DNA of 64,000 nucleotides. It comes from Ophioceras dolichostomum (Eukaryota; Ascomycota; Sordariomycetes; Magnaporthales; Ophioceraceae). The stretch covers positions 124,001 through 188,000 of the forward strand of contig PYST01000001.1 in the NCBI GenBank assembly GCA_003049485.1. Direction: 5' to 3'. The notes beneath the pieces were generated by a model. The model did not search any database and was not told the DNA's origin. It saw only the letters and a program-made list of their open reading frames with translations. Both the position numbers and the translations under genes were made by a program. Positions 37,421 to 48,335 of this stretch are shown piece by piece; position 1 is the stretch's first letter, and the number at the start of each line of letters is the position of its first letter.

Positions 37421-37649
37421 TTGATGAACTGGGAGATGAAAGACGATAGCAAATGCTTCGCCCCTTTCCTTCCGCGCATATAAATAAACCTCTTGTCTCA
37501 GTTTTGCGCACATTTGACTGATTCAGGAGCTGGATAAAGTTTTTTCTTGTTTTCCCTGTCGTCCGGAATATCCGCGGCGGGTGCAGTCTGGCTGGTGTCT
37601 TGTCCATCCACATATCTCCTCATTTTCTTTTCACACACACCCCCCGGAC

Positions 37650-39706
37650 ATGCCCAAGAAACGGCATCCGACAAAGTTCACGAAGCCGCAATCGACCCCA
37701 CCCCCGTCTTTGGCCAGCTCTAGAGCCCGGAGTGCAAATGATGACGAGAGTAAGTACAGGTGATTTTGGAGTGAAAGGGGGGTGCCCCGCCCCGCCCAAA
37801 CAACAACCGAACCGGTGTGCATCAAGAGGCGACAAACTGCTCAATGAAGCTCGATGAATGGCTGGACTGGCTCGGTCAGATGAGCTCTTCCTCTCTTCTC
37901 TGCAAGATGAAAGGGGGGGCCCAATGTGGGAGGACGAAAATGTCAGCCCCAGGCCGGGATGAGAGAGAATATAGAAAGAGAGAGGGAAAGAGGGAGATAG
38001 GAAACCTTACACAGCATGCCGTGGTCCTCAACACCAAACAAAGGGGGCCCCACCGCGCACAACCTATCTCCCAGCCACTTACCTCGCTCTCCCTTGTTTC
38101 CCTCATTCCAGCGTGCACCGCTAATGCCCAGCGGTGGGGACAATCCTCGCACCAAACAGATCATGTCAGAGGCGTCAACGAGCTCCTCGCCGACCTGCGA
38201 AGGGTGGGCGTGAGCGGCGGCGGTGGTGGCAGCAGCGGCAGCAGTGGTGGTGGCAACTCTCAGGGGGTAGGGCCGTCAAAATCAGCGCCAGCCAGTTCTG
38301 TAGTCCCTTCGCCCAGCGTACCGCCCGCGCTCCGCCAGGTCCTCCAGCTGCCCGAGCCCCCCGCGCCGCCCCCGCCCCGCTCGCGCCGAGTTGTCGACGC
38401 TCGCGGTCGCCGGCTGCCCCCCGGGCCCCTCCCGCCGCCCAGCTGGCTGGCTCAGTCCCGCCGCGAGCCGCGGCAGTTGACGACCCGCCAGCTTGACGGG
38501 CGGTCTGGCACCGGTCCTGGCAACCACCTCGTGCCCGGGGTTGATTTCGATCTCCCTCCCCTGATCGGTGTGTACAATCCCGATCGGGGCAGCCTGATCG
38601 ACCTCTGCCTGGCCGCCATCGCGACTCAGTGGGACTTTCAGCGCCAGTACAACAAGTACTGGCTGTACGCGCTGCCAGACCACCTCAGGGTTGCGCTCAT
38701 CCGCTATGTTGCAGTGTTGAACCCGGCCGGCGTTTCTGTGGCTGATCTCAGGGCCCTGCTGTTGCCGCCGCCACCACCACCACCATCACTTGGTGGTGAT
38801 GGCAGTGGCGGTGACGATCGAGACGCCGGCGAGGCTGCCCACAACGCCCACCTCAACGACGGCATAACATGCCTGGACTTGGCTGGATCGCTGGGCAACT
38901 CTCTTGAGCTCAAGGAGCTCACTGATCTGCTCTTCGCCCGCAAGCCACCGCCTGCCTCAAGCAAAGCCAAGGCCACAGCATCAGCCTCCCCGGTGCCATA
39001 CCCAGCCGCCGACGACACCGACGTCCTAGAATCATGGGACGCCGCAGAACCATCCTCCCCCTCCGTCCTTCCACTCTCCTCTTCCTCCATCCCGCCCCTC
39101 CTCCTCCCCAACCTCACCCGCCTCTCCCTCGCCTCCCACCCTCGCCTCTCCCACCACATGTCCTGGCGCCAGCTCCTCTCCCTCTCCACCCACCTCCCCA
39201 CGCTCACGCACCTCAGCCTCGCCCACTGGCCGGTGCCGACCCTCACCCCCAACGCCGCCGCGGCGGGCGCGACCATCGACTCCCCGCACGGCCGCGCGCT
39301 CCAGTACGGCGGCACGGGCTTCTACAGCCACTCGCTCGACGACGACTGGTCCGAAGCCGTGTCGGTGCTCAAGCGCCTCAGCCGCTGCCTGTACGGGCTC
39401 GAGTACCTGGACCTCACGGGCTGCGGCTCATGGGCGCCCGCGCTGATGCGCACCGAGGAGCACGACGCCGTCGACTGGGTGGGCGCCTGGGGGAAGGTGG
39501 GCACGCTGGTGCTGAGCTCCGGGTTCCCCGCGCCGGATCCGCACAACCGGGCGAGGGGGCAGATCGCGGAGACGAGCGCGTTTTTGGACACGATCGCGGT
39601 CGCGGGCCGGATCGAGAGGCATATCGTCGCGCAGAGGAAGGGGAGGGGGAGGTTCATTGAGGTTGTGAGGATAGGGCGCCTGACTGAGTTGCAGATGCCC
39701 GCGTAA
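37650..39706 (+). CDS. Leucine-rich-repeat-like conserved fungal protein
   Basis: Proposed exons are 37650..37749 and 38112..39706, encoding 564 residues. Exon 1 begins MPKKRHPTKFTKPQ and ends at a consensus GTAAGT. The acceptor TTCCCTCATTCCAG joins in phase. An alternative in-phase acceptor ends at 38159, and the 362-nt intron is long for this gene set. The N-terminus is basic, then Gly/Ser-rich and Pro-rich (PSVPPALRQVLQLPEPPAPPP). A globular part follows (DLPPLIGVYNPDRGSLIDLC, WDFQRQYNKYWLYALPDHLR). LRR-like stretches lie at about 285-300 (LNDGITCLDLAGSL) and 365-470 (LPNLTRLSLASHP, LPTLTHLSLAHWP, GLEYLDLTGC). I believe orthologues occur in ascomycetes, sometimes labelled tafazzin, but no acyltransferase HX4D motif is visible here, so I do not use that name. 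Function unknown; no signal peptide or membrane segment. Confidence 0.8.
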
Positions 39707-40962
39707 ACGGCTTGTTGAGAGCATACTTGCATAGCACCTAGATACAGAGACGATGTTGGCAAATAATTACGATACAAATTTTATAGACAACGATGGCGGA
39801 TGTCGTGTCGTTGTCAGCTATGATCATTGCGGAAGTTGTCTTCTGGGTAATGAAGATGCAAGCCTCTTTGCCTCTTTACCTAGAGCAGCTATCCGCATAG
39901 TTTACTCGCTGATACATAGGTTTTGTTTGCAAACCGCCCCATACATCTCGAGCAGAGGAAGAGGAAGTGATCAGACGCGTCCACGCCACACCCACAAGAG
40001 GCAAGCCGAGGTCGCCTAAACAATAAACCATAGGGAATGTATCCCGATGACGTTGAGAGATACCTACCTACCAAGCTGACGTACGGCGAAGCCTGAAAGC
40101 TAGTTCGTTCGACGGACTTGTCACGTTCGCTATTTAGCTGGAGGGCATGGGACCAAATGATATATATTGACTGAGATCAAGTTGACAGAAGCTACATGTA
40201 GGTTTATGAAATACGTAAGTCATACTTGGCAAGCCAAGTTCGAAATCAAAGCTGATGGAATAATAATAAAAAAAACCGTCGACAGCATCCAAGAGGGTGG
40301 CCGCGTTCTCTGTCATCAACTAATCAGTGGCGCAAAAGCCCATCCGATGTTGTATCGAAATAGGGTAGGGGGTAAGAGATGAGAAAGACGGCGCAATAAA
40401 ATACTGAGAAAAGGCATTACAAAACTCATAAAGGGGCTTAAGTTTCCAAAGATCGGATTCATTCTGTTGAGATTTGGACATAGAACAATGAATGGCACGC
40501 TCCGGTGCCTGAGCCCTCTACTTAGAGGTGGTCTCAGGGGCCGGTTGTGGGTGTGAGGTGAAAATAAAACAAGGTTGAATAATCTTCTGTGAGGATGAAA
40601 GAAAGGAAAAGCCCTCGAACAAAGCACGAAACGGGTAGAAACGACATGAGACAACTTCTCCGAGAATTTGGCTTTGGTGTGAAAGTCCTGACATCCGGGT
40701 GGCAGTTGGCTGATGAAGAGGTAGGTAGGTGATGAGGGGTGTCGTGAAGTTAAGGGGGCAGGTAGGTAGGTACCTAGGTAGGTAGGTAGGTAGGTAGGTA
40801 GCAATCTGTGGGCTCCATTGGACGTGATAGGACGTAAGTATCCGTAATACATGTAGGAGCCTTTGTGGACGGTCTAGCCCATAAGGTGATCGATCGTCCA
40901 TCATATATCGGTCCTCGCGGTGACGTGAGAACTTCTTGAGTAAAATAGGTAAAACGTATGGA
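39707..40962. other. Convergent 3' region between LRR-like and Clr5 genes
   Basis: No coding sequence is supported. It carries the 3' ends of two converging genes and a conspicuous TAGG repeat. The middle (about 39730-40450) is less repetitive and more AT-rich than most of the window's intergenic DNA. Confidence 0.6.
40761..40801. repeat. TAGG tetranucleotide array with central palindrome
   Basis: GGTAGGTAGGTACCTAGG continues as six further TAGG units. The inverted centre GGTACCTAGG is the same motif that recurs singly across the gene-poor tracts. Confidence 0.9.
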
Positions 40963-42829
40963 TTAGAAGACTGCCGCGGCGGCGACGGCGGCATAGGGTA
41001 AAGCGATACGGAGATGCCGAGCCACGTAGCCCCTGACGCACTTCATCGACTCGCCGTGGAACCGTCGCTCGTCCTGGCAGCTGGGCGGGCGTGCTGCCAG
41101 GTCTCTGAAGATGTAGTCGAGCATCTTGCTGAGATCGGCGTCGGAGCGGGCCTGTAGGGCCTCGGCGCCGCGCAGCCATTTGTTCACCAGGTTCGCGGCC
41201 GCGCTGGTGTTGCTGGAGTCTATGGCCATCCAGTCGGCGGTGTTGTTGTCGGCCTCGATGGCGAAGCCGTTATTGATGTTGATGCTGTTGTGGTGGTGGT
41301 GGTGGTTCTGGTGATAGCGATGATAGTCCCCATGTCCGTGGTAAACAGCCTCCCAGCCGCCATCAACCGGTGCCTCTTTAGCGGCAGAGGCAGCAGCGGT
41401 GCTACTCGGATCAGGAGCCGACCGGTGCACGATGAGCCAGCATAGGGCGAAGAGTGTCTCTTCGGATGTTGGGCCGGACTGTGACGGGAACAAATGCTCG
41501 GCCCAGCATGCAGGCCGTGGACGGTCCGGATCTGGCCAGCCAGCCCAGAGCGCGCATACGAGCTGCAACGCTTCCTTCCAGTCTTCGGTGAGCGGCGATG
41601 AGTGCGGGATGTTGAGCAGGGGGACTCGGGACGGGTCTCGGCACGCCGTGCGGAGCTCGTCAACGCACAAGTCCAGGCAAGGGCGGATGCGTTCTGGGTT
41701 AAGCCCATGGGTGGACTTGTGGAAGCCAAACCTGGGAGGAGTGCGCATCTCCTGTCTGATCTCCTCGACGAGTTGAACAAACATCTCGTCTGCGACGTAT
41801 TGGTCGCCGACGCCGCCTCCAAGGACCATCCGCAGTGCATCCGCAACCGGCACACCTGCTGGTATGGATCGGGCGCACAGCCGCGCGAGGTGGTATCTGG
41901 CGGCCCCTGTCTGTCCAGCAGCGAGTGGCGCGTTGAGTTGCAGAGAGGCGGTATCATCTCCGATGGCGAAGAGAATGCCGCCAGCCGCGCGCTTCAGTTT
42001 CGAGTCCTCCGCCAAAGGGCGGTGCGGTGCTGGGGGAGGCAGAGAAGTTTCCGAGCTGTCCACATTGTTGTCGCGTTGTTCTCCACTGCCGTCGTCGGTG
42101 CTGTAGGCATCGTTGATGTAGGCGAGGTCACCGCTGGAGTGATTCGGCGATCGCGCGGAGCCTAATGGTTCCGCGAAGGACACGGAGAAGTCATCTTCCA
42201 TGTCGAGGTCGGCATCAGCGTCTTCGTTATGGTCAGTCTGCCCGGCAGCCTGGGTCAGATGAGGCGTATGGTAGGTGCCCGGCGCGCCAGCCGACTCGCT
42301 TGGCCGGGGGACTCTTGATGGTGCCTCAGGGGCCAGCTTGTTGGTTCCCTTATGCACCTTCGGACGAGGCTTCCGAGACGGGCCTTTCTGCTGGCCCCCT
42401 CCAGATTCAGAGCTTGTTGTTTGCGTTTTGTACTTCCGTAGACCCATGGTCTTCAGCTTATGGACAAACTGTCGCCTCCTGTTCGGTGAGCCGGCGAGAA
42501 GAGTGCGACTGTCAGCTACCAGAACCATGGTCCTGGGATATCAGGGCGTGCTCGTTGACTCACGTCGGATTAAAGCTATAGGCTTTGCGCATATAGGCCC
42601 GTACCTCCTCTAGTGTTTTGCTCGGGTACAAATCGCGGATCTCAGGCTCGTATATTGCCCAGATATGTCTGGCTATCCGCGGTTCAGGGGATTTTCTTGA
42701 CTTGGTAGTCTTCGTCGGCGTCGTCGTCGACGGGCCGGGAGGACCGCTCTCAATGCTGTCTAGTTTGTTGCCGATGCAGCCGCTGATTCTGGGACGACGC
42801 CCTCGAGTTAGAAGCCCAGGGCCAACCAT
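40963..42829 (-). CDS. Clr5-domain protein, 593 residues
   Basis: Two exons, 42829..42564 and 42478..40963, with an 85-nt intron (donor GTGAGT, acceptor AACAG). Splicing reconstitutes a fungal Clr5 domain at about residues 57-105: HIWAIYEPEIRDLYPSKTLE, then AYMRKAYSFNP joined to TRRQFVHKLKTMGLRKYK. The intron falls inside the domain, and this acceptor, unlike two phase-compatible upstream ones, leaves no extra residues. Clr5 domains are short helical modules common in fungi, probably DNA- or chromatin-associated. The rest is acidic/disordered, then a helical region (ARYHLARLCARSIPAGVPVA, WKEALQLVCALWAG) and a His-rich stretch near residue 490. No effector or enzyme domain is recognised. The start chosen is an ATG in good context (ACCAACATGG). 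Confidence 0.85.
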
Positions 42830-43989
42830 GTTGGTCAACCACTCCCTGGGCCGTTTTCGAGGATGGCCGCATGTTGACGGCCTGACTTTCCAACACCCAG
42901 GACGGTGGCAACTGATTCTTTAACTAACTTCTACGGGTGTCCTGGAGCGTGCACCCCCTTCAAATTACAATCTCAGATGCCGCCATGTTTGCGGACTAGC
43001 TCGCAGAATATCCAAAAGGCAAAAAAGGCATGTAGACTTACAAAAACCTCTGGCCAATGAGAGCCAACCTCGTCACCCCCTATCGCCGACGCTAATGCAC
43101 TGCGCCAATGTCTTGGTTTTTTGGAATATGCCTTGCGCTCCTGCACAGCTAGCCAGCAAGCGGGACAAAGAGGAAAAACTCCTTGATCATGTTACCACCT
43201 ACCTAGTAGTCTCGGCGTATTGGAATTGGAATTTTGCTTTTTGGGGAGACGTTTTTGCTTCCTCGATGAATCGGATCCGTCGAGGAGAAGCCGCGTCAAA
43301 TGTACATTGCGCCTCGTCTGCACACGAGAGAGCCCTCCTGAGATTTGGATGATGGATGTGTGGTTCCCTTTCGGATGGCTTTCGCGAAAGTAGAAAGTGT
43401 AGGTACTCGGCTCAGAGAGCAGCAAGGTGGATGTTCGGCTCAGACTCTGTACGGAGGCTGGTGTATCAACGGAGGTGGCATGCGCAGCAGGTCGGCAGTG
43501 ATCATCAGTACATGTACCTGTAACCTCCACTGCAACTACTAGGTACGATGACTGGCTCCTGACTGAATCCATGTGGGCAAAAAAAAAGATGGGAAGATGA
43601 TGCACCTGCTCAACAAAGTCTCCACCTGCACCGTTTAGGCCTCCTTGCAAGAGGTCCGACAGAATGTAAGAAAGTCCCGGAAAAGTACAAGACAGCAGAT
43701 TGGATTTGTCAATTCAATTCCCTCAGTCCTCATATAAGATGAGGTGCATCAACACCAGTCATTGTCAGTCTGGGGGAGGCGTTTTTCAAGACGCACACAG
43801 CATCCAACACAGCAGTCTTCCCCAATCAGCCAGCCAATACGTACATGGTCCCGCCTCACTCATACTCCGGGCTCGAGCATACAAACCTACCACGTAGCTC
43901 CGTCTAGCACACAACAACCACACTCGCACAGCCTGTTCAAGAGCTCTTATCTACCAGCCTGGCCTTTGTCCCTCTAGAAAAGAAAAAAA
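42830..43989. other. Divergent promoter region, Clr5 gene and broken gene
   Basis: No coding sequence is supported. A TATAAG element at 43733-43738 lies about 255 bp before the ATG at 43990 and could drive it. No distinctive element was identified next to the minus-strand start. Confidence 0.5.
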
Positions 43990-44417
43990 ATGCCTTCCGT
44001 TAGCCGTCGAATCAACGCAAACGACGACCTCCAAGAGGCAAGCCTCAAAGGCATCGGTGGATGGTGTGGGCAGAAGCTGCTCGACGCCGAGCCCCTGACC
44101 CTGCACCGAAGGAGCCTCTCGGGAGACAGCAGCATGAAATCGCCCAAGATACCGACGCCCGCCTCGACAAGGCCGCCGCCGTCTTCCTCTTCATCACTGC
44201 ACAAACCTGTAATACCATTATCACTGCACACATTCTCGCCAACACCATCGGAATGTGGTAGCCACAGTCGGCGTCTTCAGAACCCTCAGCAGAGAAGCCG
44301 ACGCAGAAACTGCTCATCGGCCGAGGAGGCGGAGCAGGACCAGGAGGAGCGGACAACGGCCAACAAAACGACGAGATCGGCGACAACGGCGAGAACAACG
44401 ATGGCAACGACGACTAG
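43990..44417 (+). pseudogene. Small gene interrupted by frameshift and stop
   Basis: An ATG preceded by an A-rich context (AAAAAAAATGCC) opens a coding-looking frame (MPSVSRRINANDDLQE, then GIGGWCGQKLLDAEPL). About 100 bases later the coding character moves to another frame, which reads HEIAQDTDARLDKAAAVFLF and a hydrophobic helical stretch (TAQTCNTIITAHILANTIGM). That frame meets TAG at 44259. It then continues in the same frame with EPSAEKPTQKLLIGRGGG and an acidic Asn/Asp/Gly-rich end to a TAG at 44415. I found no intron of sensible length and phase that removes the shift or the stop. A decayed gene fits best; sequencing error is the alternative. Family unknown; one possible membrane helix. 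Confidence 0.4.
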
Positions 44418-45899
44418 CACCACGAAGTCATCACTGCCACCACCACAACTACCACAAGATCCACCACCACCACCACTGAAGTCGTCCCGTTCAAAGCCGC
44501 CACAGCCTCCTCGTCTGATTTGCGGGACCGAGGAAGCTCCGGGAAACAAGCCGAGCTTCTCTGGGAAATTCCATGCTCCGCGAGACCTACAGGCGGAGCT
44601 GCTGCGCAAAGACAGCTCGCGAACCAAGCGGCCTGCGCACCACCACACGCAACCAGCTCCTTACTCTCCTCCTCCGCCTTTTCGCTGAAGGAGTGGGGAG
44701 CTAGCGAGAAAAGGCAGACACCTCACAGGAGACTTTGCGGGGTCTCCGGCACGGAACGGAGCGAGAGTGAGGGGTCACACCACACCACATGGACTTATTG
44801 TACAGGGAGAGTTAAGACCGAGACCCGGCTGCACAAAGATTACGGGGGTTGTTGCAGGGTCTTCAATAAGACCCAAATCAAAAGCTAGTCAAATTCCAAA
44901 TTCCTAAAGACAAGTTCAAACAGTGCAGTTTAAAACTGTGTCATTCGAATTTCAATTCGCGTCGCAACTGAGGAGTTTTTTTTTGTGCGAAGTGGGAAAC
45001 GCTGGGAGGAACATTCGTCCACGTCTTGCTTGGCACGCTCGACGAGAGGGCCTCAGGATATCAATCAGAGGCAGTGCGCCAATCTGACTGTCCTTGCCGC
45101 CTTTCTCCCTACCCAGATAGGTACCCTGGGAAGCCGTGCAGGTCAGGCAGCAATGGGAATTGCGAAATTCCATGCGCCACTTCTGTTTGATCAAGACCTG
45201 TTCCGTGGTTTCCATGGTTTCCATGCTTATTATCACGTCAATGTGGCACGGAGAACATCTGAGCGTTCAAGGCCGGAATACTGCTGACAACTCGAAGAGC
45301 CTCACGGAATTCCTACCAATCTGCTGTTGGCATTTCCACCGGTCGAACTTCCGACCTGACTTGACGAGATGTACATAATCATGACCCGACTGGAATGGAT
45401 GGCTGAACTACTACCTGACCTACGGGTACCTGAAGCTTGGTGCCGGGTTCGGCTTGGTGGCGCTGTTCCAGGAGTTGAGTCGTGGATGGCTCATGATGAG
45501 CTCTTTCCTAATCGGGACAGCAGTCACTGAACCCAACGCCGGGATGGCGTCCTCCGTGAAGAAGAGAAGGTATCATGATAAATATCAACAGCCTCTTGCC
45601 TGATGTAGATAATATGTCGATTTATTGAAAGGACAAGAACATAGAGCTCAAATCTTCCTTCCAGACCAATCCTTTGGTAGTCCGATCAGGACACAAGCCT
45701 CTGAACTTCCCGGCTTTTCGTCAAAAATGACCTCGATGGCCTCAGAGTCGGTCGCCACGATCCTGGTATCGTGCAAGCAGACCCGATTTCACATCGATGC
45801 CAGTCCGAACTACAGAGAGGTACATGGGACACCACATCTTCCTCCTGCCCGACTTACACCACCCTACCATACTACCATCATTACATTGGAAAACTGACG
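44418..45899. other. Intergenic region upstream of ABC-F gene
   Basis: A CCA-rich stretch (about 44436-44478) is followed by unremarkable DNA without a supported reading frame. It holds the promoter and leader of the plus-strand ABC-F gene. The last 100 bases are pyrimidine-rich with short CA/CT runs. Confidence 0.5.
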
Positions 45900-48335
45900 A
45901 TGGATGAATCCCACCAACCCATCTCAAAGCTGGACATCGAAGGGCTGAACATCACCATAGCCGCCAGCTCAGTCCCAGGCCAAGACGGCGCTGCTGCCGG
46001 TCCCACCAGCGGGAAGGGCAAAGGCAAAAGCAAAGCGCGGGCCGAGGGCGTGGAGATCCTGTCCAACGCGACGCTGCGTCTGAAGGCCGGCCAGCGGTAC
46101 GCCCTCGTGGGCCGCAACGGGTCCGGGAAGTCGACGCTGCTCAAGGCCATCGCCGAGAAGCTGATCCCCGGCATCCCAGAGGCCTCGCGGATCTCGATCC
46201 TGCAGCAGACTGATGCCGACCGCCAACAAGAGAAGAGTGCGACTGGTGGCGTTGCGACGCCGACAACGGAGGCCTCAACGGGGGGTAAGGGTGGTCCTTC
46301 GGTGCTAGAAGACGTCGTGGAGAAGGCGACGTCCCGAAGCGAACTTGAGCAGGAGATGGCCGTCCTATCTAGCGGGATCAACGAAGAGCCGGCTCGAGAT
46401 GGGGATAGCAATGGTGGCGGTGGCCTAGGTGCCCTACGTGCACTGCGTAAGCTCCGTCACGAGAAGTTGCAGAAACGCCTGTTTGTCCTCGACAAGGACG
46501 CAAGGCTGCGGAGCGGCGCCCGCGGCTTGCAGGCCAGGAAGGCGCTCACGGCATTTGAGAAGACGGTCGCTGAGTCCGAGGCTCTGTAAGTTCGGTCTCA
46601 CCTACAAAGAATACGTCGAACCCGTGAGGTGTGCGGATGGATATTCGGATGCTAACAGGGAAATGTGTCGTTGTCCCAAAGATTAAGCCAAGTAGACGAC
46701 GAGATCTCTGCCGGGACGATCCAAGCCGAGACCCAAGAAGCCATCGACATGCTAGCAGAGCTCCAACTTCAGGTCGAGCCCTCAAAACTGGCAGACATCG
46801 AGTCGCGCGCCAAAAAGATCCTGACGGGACTCGGCTTCACCGACGCGGCGACGGCCAAACCCCTCGCCAGCCTCTCCGGCGGCTGGCGCATGCGCGCTTC
46901 GCTCGCAGCCTGCCTCCTCCAAGAAACCGACATCCTGATCCTCGACGAGCCGACCAACTTCCTCGACCTCCTCGGCATCATCTGGCTCCAGCGCTACCTC
47001 TCGTCCTCCACCCTACCCGAAGACCCATCATCCCCACCACCGACGCTCATCCTCGTCTCCCACGATCGCGACTTCATCTCCCTCTGCACCGACGTCCTCA
47101 TCCTGAAGGACAAGTCCCTCACCTGCCACCACGGCAGCCTCTCCTCCTACGAGTCCGGCACCGCCGAGCGGCGCCTCTGGCTCTCGCGCATGAAGGAGGC
47201 AAAAGACAAACAAAAGGCGCACCTCCAGGAGACCATCGCGCGCAACCTGCGCGAGGGCAAGAAGAACAACGACGACACGCGCGTCAGGCAGGCCAAGATG
47301 CGGCAGAAGAAACTCGACGACCGGTGGGGGATGGAGGTCAACGCGCGCGGCGGGCGCTTCAAGCTCAACCGGGAGATGGTCGGGTACTTCACCACGAGCA
47401 GGGCCGAGATCGAGGTGCCGCCCGAGGAGAAAGGCGTGACGATCGTGCTGCCCGAGCCGGCGGACCTGCGTTTCCCCGGCTCGCTGCTCAGCCTAGAAGG
47501 CGTGTCGTTCCGGTATGGTGCGAAGTTACCGTTCGTGCTGCAGGACGTGACGCTCACGGTGGGCATGGGCGACCGCGTGGGCATCATCGGCCTGAACGGC
47601 TCCGGGAAGTCGACGCTCGTGAACCTGCTCGTCGATCGGATAAAGCCTACGACGGGCACGGCGGCGAGACACCCGCGCCTGAGGCTGGGGTACTACCCGC
47701 AGCACGCCGTCGAGGCGCTGCAGGGCTTGGGGCGGGCGGAGCCGTCGCTTACGGCGCTGGCGCTGCTGATGCGCGAGATGGGAGCTACTACTAATACCAA
47801 CACTGCCAACGCACCCAATGACGAGGGCGGGCCAGTCAACGAGGGCGCCGTGCGCGGCATGCTAGCGACCCTCGGCCTCCCCGGCCGCCTAGCGTCAGAC
47901 GTGCCCATCCGGAAGCTCAGCGGCGGGCAGCTGGTGCGATGCGAGCTGGCCCGTCTGCTCTGGCGGCGGCCGCACTGCCTCGTGCTCGACGAGGTGACGA
48001 CGCACCTCGACTACGAGACCGTCTCGGCGCTGCGGGGGGCGCTGCGCGACTGGGAGGGCGCCGTCGTGCTAGTGTCGCACGACCGGTGGTTCGTGCGCGG
48101 GGCGATCGAGGGTGCTGCTAGGTCTTCTGCTGACGACGGCGATGATTGGGGGGATGGGGATGGGAGTGATGGAGCAGGAGCGGGGGCAGAAGACGACCCT
48201 GATGATGGAGAAGGCGTGCCCCGCAGGAGGAGCGTGTATCGTCTGAAGGCGGGCAAGATGGTCTTGCTGGAGGGAGGGGTGCAGGAGTTTGAGGATGTCA
48301 TGGAGAAGAGGGTGAGGAAGCTGCTTGGAGGGTAG
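45900..48335 (+). CDS. ABC-F subfamily ATPase (two nucleotide-binding domains, no membrane domain)
   Basis: Exons 45900..46585 and 46682..48335 (96-nt intron: GTAAGT, GCTAAC, CCAAAG) encode 779 residues. NBD1 has Walker A GRNGSGKST (71-79), signature LSGGW (293-297), Walker B LILDEPTNFLD and switch SHDR (355-358). A charged linker follows (about 395-470, KEAKDKQKAHLQETIARNLR), typical of ABC-F proteins. NBD2 has GLNGSGKST (532-540), LSGGQ (641-645), Walker B VLDEVTTHLD and SHDR (693-696). ABC-F proteins are soluble ATPases acting on ribosomes in translation, ribosome assembly or stress signalling (GCN20, ARB1, New1). This one does not match those subfamilies obviously, and its role is not known. 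The NBD2 Walker B motif has Val where LDEPTNHLD has Pro. NBD1 is split by an insert rich in Glu and Gly (about 115-180). Confidence 0.92.

Larger units (their letters stand above)
33918..37649. other. Gene-poor tract between vib-1 region and LRR-like gene
   Basis: No recognisable gene. Contains an AGC microsatellite, an 8-bp tandem repeat and a CGA/ACG repeat. The last few hundred bases should include the promoter and leader of the plus-strand LRR-like gene; the pyrimidine-rich stretch ending just before 37650 fits a leader. Confidence 0.5.

Noticed and set aside
40761..40801. TAGG array considered as an interstitial telomere repeat
   Set aside because: Unit is TAGG, not TTAGGG, and there is no TTAGGG run in the window.
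46631..47794. Open frame of 387 codons overlapping the ABC-F second exon
   Set aside because: Out-of-frame, Arg/Pro/His-rich shadow of the ABC-F coding sequence.
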